A stretch of 64,000 nucleotides of DNA. Source: Xestospongia muta. Lineage: Eukaryota > Porifera > Demospongiae > Haplosclerida > Petrosiidae. This document shows positions 44,036 to 54,536 of the stretch, piece after piece. Under the pieces are notes generated by a model. It was not told where the DNA came from. It saw only the letters and a program-made list of their open reading frames with translations, and did not search any database. The DNA lies in NCBI GenBank assembly GCA_963693285.1, contig OY848917.1, positions 23,442,245-23,506,244 of the forward strand, given 5' to 3'. The position numbers and the translations under genes are program-made. Position 1 is the first letter of the stretch. Each line of letters opens with the position of its first letter.

Positions 44036-45262
44036 CTAGAACCAGCTTTCATCTAGGTTTCTATTGATGCATCTATCCATCTAGCCACTCCATGATTCAG
44101 CTTCAATTTTTTATCAATCATTGCACACTCATTACATGATTATTTCATCATTATCTGCATAAATACTAGGTATTAGCTAAGACTTAAAAAATAATTCTAG
44201 TCTATAACTGCAATTTGTGTAAAAGATATTTTAATTTTCATATTTAGGGTGTTATTACACTTAAAGTTTAGAATTCCACAAGCAAACAAAACAAATTAGC
44301 TATGATTATAATGACTCTAGTCATATGTGATATCGTCAAATTGGTGATTGTCTACAATACATTATGAGTCATTCATTACCAGTTATCAGAAAAGATGATC
44401 AGGAGGAGACAAGGTCTTTGTCCTTTTCTTCTTTTAGTCAATAGTTTGTGTAGTTTGTACTTGTTATTATAGTATAACCTACTAATAATATGACACATGT
44501 AATATAGGAATGCTAGGCAGGAAACTATGTTCAAATTATGTTGATGCTGCTGGTATCTCTGCCTTTGTGTTGTGTTGACTCATAACTCTCAATAAAAACA
44601 CTGGAGTGAGGCGAATAAGAGGTCATTGAAAGCTAATTTGTAAATCTATTTTAACTGTTCTTAAGCCTGATGTATTAGATGTAGCAGCCTGTTTTCAATT
44701 TTGTGCTGATCAGAGCTCTGCCTGCAAGACAATACTTCATTCTATCCATCAATTGTATCAGTCTAATGAGATTGAGAGTCTCCTGTTTGTAGATGCATCT
44801 AATGCATTTAATACTCTGAACAGAGGTCAAGTGCTAGCTACTCTTTATTTGTGTCCTTCACTTGGCAGATTTCTGATCAATACTTATCGTTCTGATAGTT
44901 CATTATTCATTAGGGGAGACACTATACTATCAAGAGAGGGTACCACACAAGGTGATCTTATGTCTTTGTTTGCTGTTGCTTGAATACTTTTGATAAAAAT
45001 GCTAGCTAGTTTGGCTGATGTTAATTAAGCTTGGAACGCTGATGATGCTATAGGAGCAGGTTCTCTGGTTGAGCTGAGGAAGTGGTGGGACAGTATCAAT
45101 CTCCATGGTAAGGCCTATAGCTACTATCCAAATGCTATCAAGACTTTCCTGCTGATCAAGGAAAATATCTTCAACAGTGTATGTGAATTGTTTGATTCTA
45201 CTGGTGTTAATATTACTGTTGAAGGTGTTCATGAGTTGGGGTGTCCTATTGAGTCTGAACTT
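44036..45262 (+). pseudogene. Reverse transcriptase element, copy 2
   Basis: The 5' leader 44050-44290 aligns with 61030-61520 (ctaggtttctattgatgcatctatcc). The RT part repeats copy 1: VDASNAFNTLNRG, REGTTQGDLMS, then TGA, TAA, V-W-N/WNADDA, LRKWWDS, KTFLLIKENIF and NITVEGVHELG. It stops abruptly at tctgaac (about 45262), keeping the 5' leader and losing the 3' half, the opposite of usual LINE truncation. Confidence 0.7.
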
Positions 45263-45690
45263 TTTTTAGTGTGCCTATATAGTGGAACATGTGGTCATCA
45301 TGTGATGTAAGATAAGTGATAATATGAGGCTAGTTGTAATACATACTCTACTAATTTATTATCAGTAATATTATTGACAGTAGATTAGTATTATATACTG
45401 GTATATGGTAATATTTACTACAACAGTATATCATACTCTATTTAGTATGAACAGCTGTCAAATTATCATATAAAGTTGATATACATCATTATGTGACTAA
45501 TAAGAATGTAATTTAATAGCTCATTTTGATATTGTATTCAGTAATATGAAATTAGTAAACATACTCAATGTATTAATCTGTATTTTATGTGGTTATATAC
45601 ATGTACATGTACATGTATATTGTGATGTGGTCTATAGTACATGTATTGGTACATGTAGTTGTGTTATTGTATCATAGTTGATACTGAGTG
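45263..45690. other. Unique AT-rich stretch
   Basis: Non-coding; contains tacatgtacatgtacatgta at 45599-45619. Nothing else recognised. Confidence 0.4.
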
Positions 45691-47640
45691 ATAATATAAT
45701 GACAGCTGCTATAATGATATAAGTTGATCATATGGAGCTCAAGTTACAAAACACCCAGATATCTCTTCATAGAAAACTGCTGAAATCAGTGGTTTTGTTT
45801 CTAAAGAGCTTAAAAAGGAGACCTACAAAAGGTCACACTTTGTAGTTGAGCTATTACCACTGTGTGTGGGTTTGTGTGTTCTACTAATGTTTAATACTAC
45901 ACAGAGTAGCGGTGAGGCTAGTCCAGTGAATCTTGGCTCAGCTTCTTATTCTTATCTAAGAGTAAATGTCAATATTAATAGCTAGGTTTACATTTAACTA
46001 CATAAACAGTCATTTCTATAGTATATAATGTAATTAGCAATGTAAACAATTTTTGTTTTATTACCATTATGTTTATCAGTTTTTTTACTATTATAGGATG
46101 CATTCTGATGAAAGAATACAAATTATTTAAATGTAAATCAACCAATCAGTGATACACACACACACATAGGCAAATATATTTATACTGTGTAGAAATTATT
46201 CAGTTATTTTAACATCAAATTATAGCTTGCATCAGCAAATTATTATTAAATCTAGAAGTCATGTCAGTTGGTATGTTATACTATTACAAGGCAAAGAATT
46301 ATACAGTGAATAATTGCCATAGTAATTGATCAATTTATATAAACTACAAATACAGTCCTAGTATAGTAATTTGCGTACTATATTCACAAAGAGAATATAT
46401 AAGTACTTTAGTGTCTAAGCTAAGGAAACATAAATCATAATCTAAAATACACATACTGTGTAGACATGTATGTTTGTGACTAATTAAAGGTAATTGTTGC
46501 ACATGAACACCAGTTAGTAGAGTGAATATTAGCTCACATATGATACTATAACAATAATGAATTGTATTCAATTAGCCCTCTGAAAAGCCACTGTTATATT
46601 TATAATCAGTGAATATGGAATCAGGAATTCATCTTAATTACTCGTTGTGTATTTTTTGATATGTTGACATGATATTGAATTCCATAATGAACCACCTATG
46701 TAAGTTACAAATTAGTTGTAATGTTGTAATGTGTATATTGAACATATAAAGAGCACATAGGCAGAGAGTCTAGTACATAGCTAGTGGAATATTATATTAT
46801 CTCAGAATGTAGAAAAATAGAAGGTTGAATACAACTCATCATGTATATTGTTATGTTGTTACAGTCTGGTATATGAGATGGTTGTCAATCTATGGACAGG
46901 TGTTCATGTTTGACAAATTACCTTTAACTAGTCGTATACTTGCCTGCAAAGCATTACTAATTCTATGTTATGTTTTACATTTCCTTTATTAAGCTTTAGG
47001 AGTATAATCATGTCTTTTAGCCATACAGCCTTGAAATTATGACTTATGAAGAAATGATTTTGTGTGTAACATGAACAAACATATACATAAATGAATATAG
47101 GTTGTGATTACCTAAAAGTTATTTGTTGTATGCACATGATGAACATATATCAGTAGATTGGGGTGGTTCTTGGTGTAACTGGACTATTGACATCATAATA
47201 AAATGAAATGACACACAGTGATCATCATATATGATGACATCACCTAATCCTTTAACAAAACCTAACATTATTAACTCTGTGACACATGGTTATGTCATCA
47301 TAGGACAAGTTGTTACATGAGTCAACTTACGCCAAGAAGTACCTGTAGATTGACTATCAGCTCACATATTATAAGCCCCAAGATTGTAATATAAGTGATG
47401 AATTGTATTCATCCTTCTGAAATGTCATGGTTATCATTATTGTCATGTTGCAAATATTGCTTTGAGCAATTCAGTGTAACTTGTAAAAGTAGATTGCTCA
47501 GTTAGATGCCGGACTATCCCATGATTTAGTAATTTCATTTTGTCATTGTTAAGGTTATGATCTGTTGATATACCTTATCATATTATATATCTCATTCTAT
47601 TTTGTAAGCCACTGACTAAAGGTGTCCATATTTGTATACA
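45690..47640. repeat. Duplicated block R1
   Basis: Aligns with 54690-56150; 46316-46720 is repeated a third time at 63598-64000. It includes aagttacaaa-cacccagatatctc and gagcacataggcagagagtctag. Short minus-strand frames (46344-46571) are matched in copy 55305-55532 but with scattered replacements and no domain. I treat them as non-coding. Confidence 0.6.
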
Positions 47641-47715
47641 TGTATGATTAGTCCTAATATACAAATATAGTTAGTACGTGATGTCCTGTGATAAGGTAGA
47701 TATTATTTTTGTACA

Positions 47716-47850
47716 GAAGCCTCAGATGGACATTCCAATTCCCATTTCCAATTTCTTCCATGCACCTTTGCGTATTAAAAAATTCCAATTAAGGACCCAG
47801 TTACGGAAGCCGCAGATGGACATTCCAATTTGTAAGACCCAATTTCAATT
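47716..47850 (+). repeat. 90-bp direct repeat rich in TTCCAATT
   Basis: gaagcc(t/g)cagatggacattcc occurs at 47716 and again at 47806, 90 bp apart, with several ttccaatt words around. It lies just upstream of the integrase-core relic and may be part of its 5' end. Confidence 0.4.
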
Positions 47851-47993
47851 CCATGTAACTACCAAGTTGGTGAGTTCCAATTCCTTATTCTCTATTCCAT
47901 TCTTGGCACATGTTCCATTTCTAATTTTTGTTATACTTTTCTTATTTCAAATTTCCATTTTTAACATGTGTGTTACATTTATATTCTTATAAA

Positions 47994-49190
47994 ATGGCTA
48001 ATACAGAGCTTGCTGTTTTCAGTGTCATTTCTCTGTCTCCTCTTATGAATTTATCTGAATTTTCAAGAGATGAGCTAATACACTATTTTGCTATGTGTGG
48101 ACTTTCTACTGATTCAATTGAAAAAATACTGACAGGAAAATATGGTTACTCTATCACTAAGAGACATATAAGAAGGATTAGAGCCATATTAGGTGTCAGT
48201 CAAACGTGAGAAGAATCATCTCTTATGAAAATATGTGATACCATTCAGGTATAAGCAATAATATAGTTATATTACTCAAAATGTTAAAGCATTTATTTCT
48301 ATTATAAGAAAGAATTACAATTTCTGGTGGATTATTGGGATATAGATGTATGTGGAACCAATTGCGTATTACTCATCAGTTAAATGTCAGAAGGTTATAC
48401 CTTATATATGTCTATTGTAGCTATTACCAATTATATAATATTATAGAAATACAGTCATGGTTTTGTTACCTTTAATCAATCCGGAAGGTTCACAAGAAAG
48501 GAGTAGGCAATGATTGAAAGAAGGATATATCATAGTAAGGTAAGTAAATTGTTTGCCATATTTTCAATATAATTTATTTTTAGTGTCCAAATTTTATTCG
48601 GCACTGTGATGGCTATGATAAATTAAAGCCATTTGGTATCACTATTCACGGCTGTGTTGATGGATATGTTGCTAATATATATAAATGATTCCTTTATTTT
48701 TTAATTTTTTAACATAGGTACTCAAGAAGAATTATGTAAATGAAATGTGCAAGTACTAACAATGATCCACAAATTATTGTACAGTATTATTTAGATACAG
48801 CAAAAGCAATTAATGGTATAAGTTATGAAATAAGCTATAATATAAATTAATAACTTCCTAATAATTCAGGTCTTCGTAGAGTAGTAAGAGCTGACAGAGG
48901 GACAGAAAACTCAAAAATTTCTATTGTTCAACCAACATTAAGAAGTATTCATAATGATAGCTTGTCTGCTGAAATGAGTTTTAGATATGGTCGATCTAGC
49001 TCTAATCAGGTAAATACTTTAAATGAAACTTAAAAACATTGCTAATTATATAGAGAATTGAAGCTTGGTGGGCCTTCTTAAGATGCAGATTGACTGGTGG
49101 ATCCAATTTTTCCATGTAAGGTAAATCTTGCATATAGAGGAGCTATAATTCATTATAATAAATTGCCTGGGTTAGCAAATCAATGGCTGC
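47994..49190 (+). pseudogene. Integrase-core (DDE/rve) transposase relic, several short introns
   Basis: Exon 1 (47994-48209) opens MANTELAVFSVISLSPLMNL and encodes a helix-turn-helix-like segment (KYGYSITKRHIRRIRAILGV). Later pieces give GYRCMWNQLR..HQLNVRRL (48309-48420), INPEGSQERSRQ (about 48470), then CPNFIRHCDGYDKLKPFG with IHGCVDGY (48583-48675), CASTNNDPQII (48750), RRVVRADRGTENSKI and MSFRYGRSSSNQ (48870-49011), and RIEAWW (49054-49070). The acidic triad is visible: Asp 48608, Asp 48893, Glu 49060, the last two about 40 residues apart across an intron. Stops (48732 region, RQ-stop) and a frameshift before DWWIQFF show it is dead. It matches an integrase-core family common in fish, cnidarians and sponges. 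Confidence 0.75.
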
Positions 49191-49560
49191 TTTGATAATT
49201 CTTTGGAATACACACTGTGAGTTCATAATGCTAAATACTTATTAGCAATTACTCAAACAAATTTTGTTCAATTTATAGTGAGACATCACGTTATTGCTTT
49301 GGACAAATAATTGAGAAGGAACTAAATGTTCTTGTGAATGAGTGAAATCATCACTATATATTAGAAAATGCAAATATTGTGAAACTATAGGTGGAATTCC
49401 TGAGATAGTTTATTTTTTTTACCAGAACAATATGGTGAGTGTTATATGTTTCAAGTCATAATAAATTTAAAACTTAATTATGAACCACAGACTATAAATG
49501 CACACTCAATTATGTGTTGTTACAGTATGCCAAAAATAATTTTTGACACAAATCATCCTT
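49191..49560. other. 3' flank of the integrase relic
   Basis: Contains degenerate continuation words (ttggaatacacactgtg) and then unique sequence up to the duplicated block at 49570. No confident exon. Confidence 0.3.
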
Positions 49561-49569
49561 AGTCTTAGA

Positions 49570-52500
49570 TGAATTTAGAGTCAGCTAGATATAATTTTAA
49601 GTTAGGAAAAATGCTTCCACTTACACTTAAACAATTTACACATTAGCTTACCACACTGTAACCATTGTACAAAACAAATTACCATCCACCTTAGGGTGCT
49701 TCTTATACTACCGATACATGTAGATACAGAAACTTTAATACTTCCTTAGCTTTTTCTTTTTATTAGTGAAATTGCAATAGTTTATTGCTGGTGAATTACC
49801 AACTATATCAATTAGTCTGTATACCATATAGTTTGTTGAGATGAGAATGATTATAGTAAAGAAAAATTTACCTTCTGGAGTGAAGACACAGACAGTGTGA
49901 ATTGTATATGTAGAAGAAGTCACATGAAGGTAACCAAAGTGATCTGGGGAGAAGTAGGTGGGGAGAAGATCTCGGGAAACTAGATCATGTAATAGTTATG
50001 ATAATGACATCATTGAATGTTTATATATATGTTTTATATTATGTATACAATTAATATAATTGTATATACATGTTATATGGCCAAAAGTATAGAACTGCCT
50101 GGTTTATTTTGCAGCCTATAATCATGTTATGCATAAAAATTGTAAGCATTAAGGACTCCAGGGTTTTAGTAAGGGTCTAGAGAACAGAAAGATTACTATA
50201 TACTACGTGTTCACTCATATCAGAACAGTAACCAACTGTGCAAGACACACATACATACACATTATACAGTAGTAGCAATGAATATTGTTAATTTAATATT
50301 TTGATTGTCTTGTATGTGGGTTTTTACTTAACCCACAAGTGGCTGAACACCTAGTATGTTATATAACTTCAGAGCCTCTAGGATGCCATCAAGAGCTTCT
50401 TTGTATCAACATCTATAACAAAATTTTTGAGAAGGGATTTGTTCCCTAACAATTTTTTAAAAAGTCCAGGTAAGATAATGACAGTTAATGTAAACTTTTT
50501 AGGTAATAGTTCATACATTTTATAGATGTATATATATACATGTAGTCACTAATGTAGGTTTATTAGTTAATAAAAATAATTCCATGAAGCAATGATATAG
50601 AAATTAAGAAGATGATAACAATTTACAAAGCGGTGAAGATAGCAGCTATCATAGAAAGGTTACTGCCATTATGAAAATACTTATAGTGAAGTTTACATCA
50701 ATTTATTAGCTTGTCAAATGATTTATTTCCAAAAAATGAAAATGAACACATGGACGACAATGCAAAAAATAAACAAAATACTATTGTAAATATAACAAAC
50801 TGATAATTTCTTCACTACAAGTATACATCAAAGAAAATGTTCCCTAAAATTTTTATAAATACACATGCAAATTTAATACCATTATAACAAACAGGATTAT
50901 ACTTTATTATTAATTCATTGTATCTGGTATATTTTTTTGACATATCAATTACTAATACTTCCTACGATCTTTCTCTTTAGCAAATATACATCACCTCAAA
51001 ATTAATATTGAACACAAAAACCAAATGAGATGCATAAGATAGAAGATCTGAACAAAGTAACTGGGACAATGACTATACATTACAGTCAACGATCATTTTT
51101 AAAAATTGAGAATTTAACTAAGTCACTTTTTCTATGAAGTTACAGTGATACATGTTTGTTAAGTGACATTAGTACTACTGTTATTAATTGTTGCATAATG
51201 TTTTACATTATAAAAATGTTTCTTGTTCACATAGTACATGTACATGCTAATTAACATATCATATTTTTACAAACTCTAACAACATATCTGAGCACAAGCA
51301 ATTAGTCTGCTTAAAAGGATCATTTTAGTGAACTTCATAATAAAATTAAAGTGATTATGTTACCTATCATTTTGACTCATTTTTAAAAATTGAAGCAACC
51401 ATGGACTGGATTGTATAGTCCATGAGTCTTTATATCATCACTGACTTCCACTGTAGATTAAATCCTATGAAATGACTGGTACGCACACAGTCGCAAAAAA
51501 ACTCACAGTCAACAAATAACTAGTAAATAAGATCAACAACAAAACTCCACAAAATAGTGACTCAAATAACAGTATTAAATGACATGTAACTACTGAACCT
51601 CACTCTCTCTTTTCTCTTTGACTGAAATACAAAAATAAAAGACTTAAATACAAGACCAACTTATGAATATTAATAAGTTACTGACTGAGGCAGGATATCA
51701 CACAGCATAATTGAAAAAAGTCTTTCTACTGTAATTACTCACTAGCGTGTAATCAGGACAAGATGATTGATACAAACTGATCAACTTTGTAATCAGTCTA
51801 GAAAGAATGATTGCAAATACCATATTTGGAAACTTAAAACAGTATAAATTTATAGTCAGCACATGTGATCATGCACACAGTTGTTCTGTATGTTTACACC
51901 TACATTCATACATGAGACAGTTATACTAGATAGTTTATATTGAATATTTACTTGTAGATTTAATAGCAATATAGTTAATGCCAGTTAGTTCCAAGCTTGT
52001 TTAGGACCAAAAAGCTATATTAATTTCACATTGTTCTGTTTATTTATGCAAATGTCAATACCAATTTAATTTTAAATGCATATCCTAATGAAGTCTCGTG
52101 TACTTGAATAGGAACGTTTAGGAGTTAGGATTAAATGCATCAATAAACAATAATAAATTGCAGTATTAGTAGCTAATATCTGACATATAGACCAGCTATC
52201 ATTAGGTAACAATGGTAGTTTGCTTTTTACTGTTCAGGTGGCCTGTTTGTTGGCTTACTGTCATAAATGTAATTCTCAGTAATAAGTAGTAAATGTAATA
52301 TAGGAATGTTATTAACCACATATTTCAACCACATGTTGCTATATATGGTGCACATGACATGCAAAATTAAGCAACATATATCAATTCAAAAATAAAATAT
52401 GTAAGTCTCTTGAATATATTCTGATCTCCAATTGAGTTAGTACTTTTAATGGACAATGTTTACATAACAATTATTAATTATAACTATCACAATAATACTA

Positions 52501-52570
52501 AAGAAAAAATCAAGTAAAAACAACATTACATTCTAACCAAAAAATACCAAACAGTTTACATTTCTAAAAA
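49570..52570. repeat. Duplicated block Q2, non-coding part
   Basis: Collinear with 39310-42360. The 108-bp exon copy is at 49872-49979 on the minus strand, with acceptor gatctag and donor GTAAAT intact. No other gene seen. Confidence 0.65.
49872..49979 (-). pseudogene. Conserved 108-bp exon, copy 2
   Basis: Reads SRDLLPTYFSPDHFGYLHVT then SSTYTIHTVCVFTPEG between conserved splice signals. No neighbouring exons recognised. Confidence 0.45.
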
Positions 52571-52591
52571 AACATTTATTCACTTTGAGTT

Positions 52592-53332
52592 TTAAAGTTC
52601 ACCACATGTAATAATAGCCAAAAGTCCAGCTAAAATGAAGCACATAATGGCTGGAGCTACAATAATAGACCCAGAGATTGCTGATTCGCAAGGATCGATG
52701 ACGGTAACGTTGCAGGAACTGACGTTTCCGATATATGGCACTGTGCAGCATCCGACATTGGCATTGAAGTCTGTAAGATATTGTATACACGTAGAGTTAG
52801 CACTAGAACAATCAATTCTTGCCGAGTTTATTACTGGACAGGCATCTACTAGTTCATTGATAAAGCGTATGTTGCTAGAGTAGTGACGTAGGTATATAAC
52901 CTCGCAAAACTCGTTGCCTTGTTTTCCACAGATCCCTCGCAGGACATAATTTATCAGGTAGTTCCTAAACTCATCTGAAATATTTAGACAGCGATAGTAA
53001 TTTAAGATCGGATTAATACATTTAGCAACACAAACTTGGCTTATTGCGTTATTGAATGTTACCAACTGATCTTCAGTAAGTGCACTAGCATTAGTCTTGA
53101 TTAGATTTGTAACACCACTTGATAGTAGAGTAAGATTACACTCTGGTGGGGAGTTGTTCAATATTGCTATGCAGGACTGCTGGCGAATTTGCAGTATTTC
53201 TCTTTTAACACCGTGAACAATCCTCTGGTTAACCAATTCAACTAGATTGTAGGTTAAGATCCTTGCATTGACAAGTTGAAATAAAGAAAAGATTGAAGTT
53301 AGGACAAAGAATAGGCAAAGAGATTTTGCCAT
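52592..53332 (-). CDS. Secreted Cys-rich glycoprotein with C-terminal membrane anchor, copy 2 (246 aa)
   Basis: Near-identical to the gene at 42386-43126, with the same length, signal peptide, 14 ectodomain cysteines and hydrophobic end. Differences are Glu for Asp (NEFCEV), Asp for Asn (IDCSS, which removes one of the seven sequons), Leu for Ile (QYLTDF), Ala for Phe (ESAISG) and Ile for Val (SIIVAP). About five silent changes accompany them. All changes lie in the C-terminal 60%; the first 120 or so residues are unchanged. TATA box at 53371-53378 and AATAAA at 52575-52580 are kept, so both copies look expressible. Confidence 0.85.
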   Translation of the reverse strand: MAKSLCLFFVLTSIFSLFQLVNARILTYNLVELVNQRIVHGVKREILQIRQQSCIAILNNSPPECNLTLLSSGVTNLIKTNASALTEDQLVTFNNAISQVCVAKCINPILNYYRCLNISDEFRNYLINYVLRGICGKQGNEFCEVIYLRHYSSNIRFINELVDACPVINSARIDCSSANSTCIQYLTDFNANVGCCTVPYIGNVSSCNVTVIDPCESAISGSIIVAPAIMCFILAGLLAIITCGEL

Positions 53333-53370
53333 GGCGATTTGTCTGTAATGAAAATGTTCGACGTTTCACA

Positions 53371-53378
53371 TATTTATA
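53371..53378 (-). promoter_or_regulatory. TATA box of the secreted-protein gene, copy 2
   Basis: TATAAATA, 39 bp upstream of the ATG at 53332, as in copy 1. Confidence 0.6.
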
Positions 53379-53872
53379 GCATAGGTACTACACGACTGGA
53401 TGTGAAACATGACTAGAATGTAATGTATGCAATAGGCTGTGACATCACTTCCTTTTGTTTATGCGCGATTTAGTGAGTAGACATGATGAGTAAAATATAT
53501 AATGTTTGGTATGGCCACAATGCTTCCAAATGGTTAGCTTTAAATCTAATGTGTTTCATACACTATTATATGCCTAAATGTGTATTGTGTTTTTGGTGCA
53601 GAGGTAGTTCAAATTAACTTTATAATATGTTATCATATTCTAATATTACTAGATATGTTGATGACTTCTGATTCATAGTGCTAAGTCCAGTGTTTGCTGG
53701 AGAGAGATACTACTGTAGTGTTACATGTCACACTTATGATTTAATCACTCACTACATAATTAGTTGTTATTATTAACCAATTAATACAGTGAGTGATTAA
53801 ATTGTAAGTATGACAACTATTTAGCCTCATACCCAGGCTAAACGTCTGGTAACTACGGTACTGCGCATGCGA

Positions 53873-54334
53873 TTAATTTCCACAGATTTCTTGGAAAATA
53901 GTATACTCTAGGAATCCTCCGTCAACTATGACGTCAATTTCCTTTAACTTCAATGTTAGATTAATTGTGATGGCTAGTTGTAGTACTGATAGAAACGTTT
54001 CTGCTGGTCTACTGTAAGCTCTAAAGAAGCTAGGAACCAGCTGTTTGAATGCCTCTAAGTCTGCAAGATATTTCTCTAGAGAGACAATTCGAAGTTTGCA
54101 CTTAATACAAATATATAAAGAGAGACCATGATCTCTCGAAATGATGGCATCAAGCAAAGAAGTTATTCGAGAAACCCAGTTGTTTTGCATCCCAACAGCA
54201 CTGAACAAGTTTGTTGCTCTTTTGGCTTCCACTAAATCACTGCATAGCCGACAAACTCGACTAGCCGTGCTAAAACTCGTGTAGTGAATGTAACGTAACG
54301 TCATCATTATAAACCTAGCCCATCGATTCGTCAT
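53873..54334 (-). CDS. ZAD-like zinc-binding protein (153 aa), intact
   Basis: Intronless frame from ATG at 54334 to TAA at 53873-53875. Cys28-x2-Cys31 (VCRLCSDL) and Cys76-x2-Cys79 (YICIKCK) are 44 residues apart. Between and after them is the ZAD-like helical pattern (TNLFSAVG..NNWVSRITSLLDAI..RDHGLSLYIC), then a helix with SLEKYLADLEAF. ZAD domains bind one zinc and dimerise, normally at the N-terminus of C2H2 transcription factors. Here no C2H2 fingers follow; the protein ends with LTLKLKEIDVIVDGG..YTIFQ. If expressed it could be a dimerisation-only protein. It lies wholly inside the TIR cassette. Confidence 0.55.
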   Translation of the reverse strand: MTNRWARFIMMTLRYIHYTSFSTASRVCRLCSDLVEAKRATNLFSAVGMQNNWVSRITSLLDAIISRDHGLSLYICIKCKLRIVSLEKYLADLEAFKQLVPSFFRAYSRPAETFLSVLQLAITINLTLKLKEIDVIVDGGFLEYTIFQEICGN

Positions 54335-54380
54335 TTAATTAAAAAGTAGTAATTATGATGTCAACATGTTTCAATAATTA

Positions 54381-54392
54381 CGCGCATGCGCA
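54381..54392 (-). promoter_or_regulatory. NRF1-like site upstream of the ZAD ORF
   Basis: Minus strand TGCGCATGCGCG, 47-58 bp before the ATG, fits the metazoan NRF1 consensus. A sister copy tgcgcatgcg lies at 53862-53871 in the opposite end of the cassette. Confidence 0.4.
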
Positions 54393-54403
54393 AGCAATAG
54401 TCA

Positions 54404-54435
54404 CCAGGCGTTCTACTCTTTACTAGAACGCCTGG
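54404..54435. other. 12-bp perfect hairpin in the right end of the ZAD cassette
   Basis: CCAGGCGTTCTA, loop ctctttac, TAGAACGCCTGG. It overlaps the right terminal repeat and has no counterpart at the left end, where only ccaggctaaacgtctgg remains. Confidence 0.6.
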
Positions 54436-54536
54436 GTACGAGGCTAGACAACTATTGTGTATATCAACCACACACGTAAATTTCAAGATGGTTAACACAG
54501 TTTAATTTGATTGCATTTGTTGTATTACTAAGATTA

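Larger units (their letters stand above)
53822..54446. mobile_element. ZAD-carrying TIR cassette (625 bp), Mutator-like
   Basis: Left end TAGCCTCATACCCAGGC (53822-53838) and right end GCCTGGGTACGAGGCTA (54430-54446) are inverted repeats with 16 of 17 matches. A second inverted block follows inside: gtctggtaacta...tgcgcatgcg against cgcatgcgca...tagtcaccaggc. The element is flanked by a perfect 10-bp direct repeat, GACAACTATT, at 53812-53821 and 54447-54456. Target duplications of 9-10 bp and gene cargo fit Mutator-like elements. The only content is the ZAD ORF, which nearly fills it. No transposase. Confidence 0.75.

Noticed and set aside
46344..46571. 75-codon minus-strand frame with a copy at 55305-55532
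   Set aside because: Both open, but differences are scattered over all codon positions, there is no domain, and the third copy near 63620 is not preserved.
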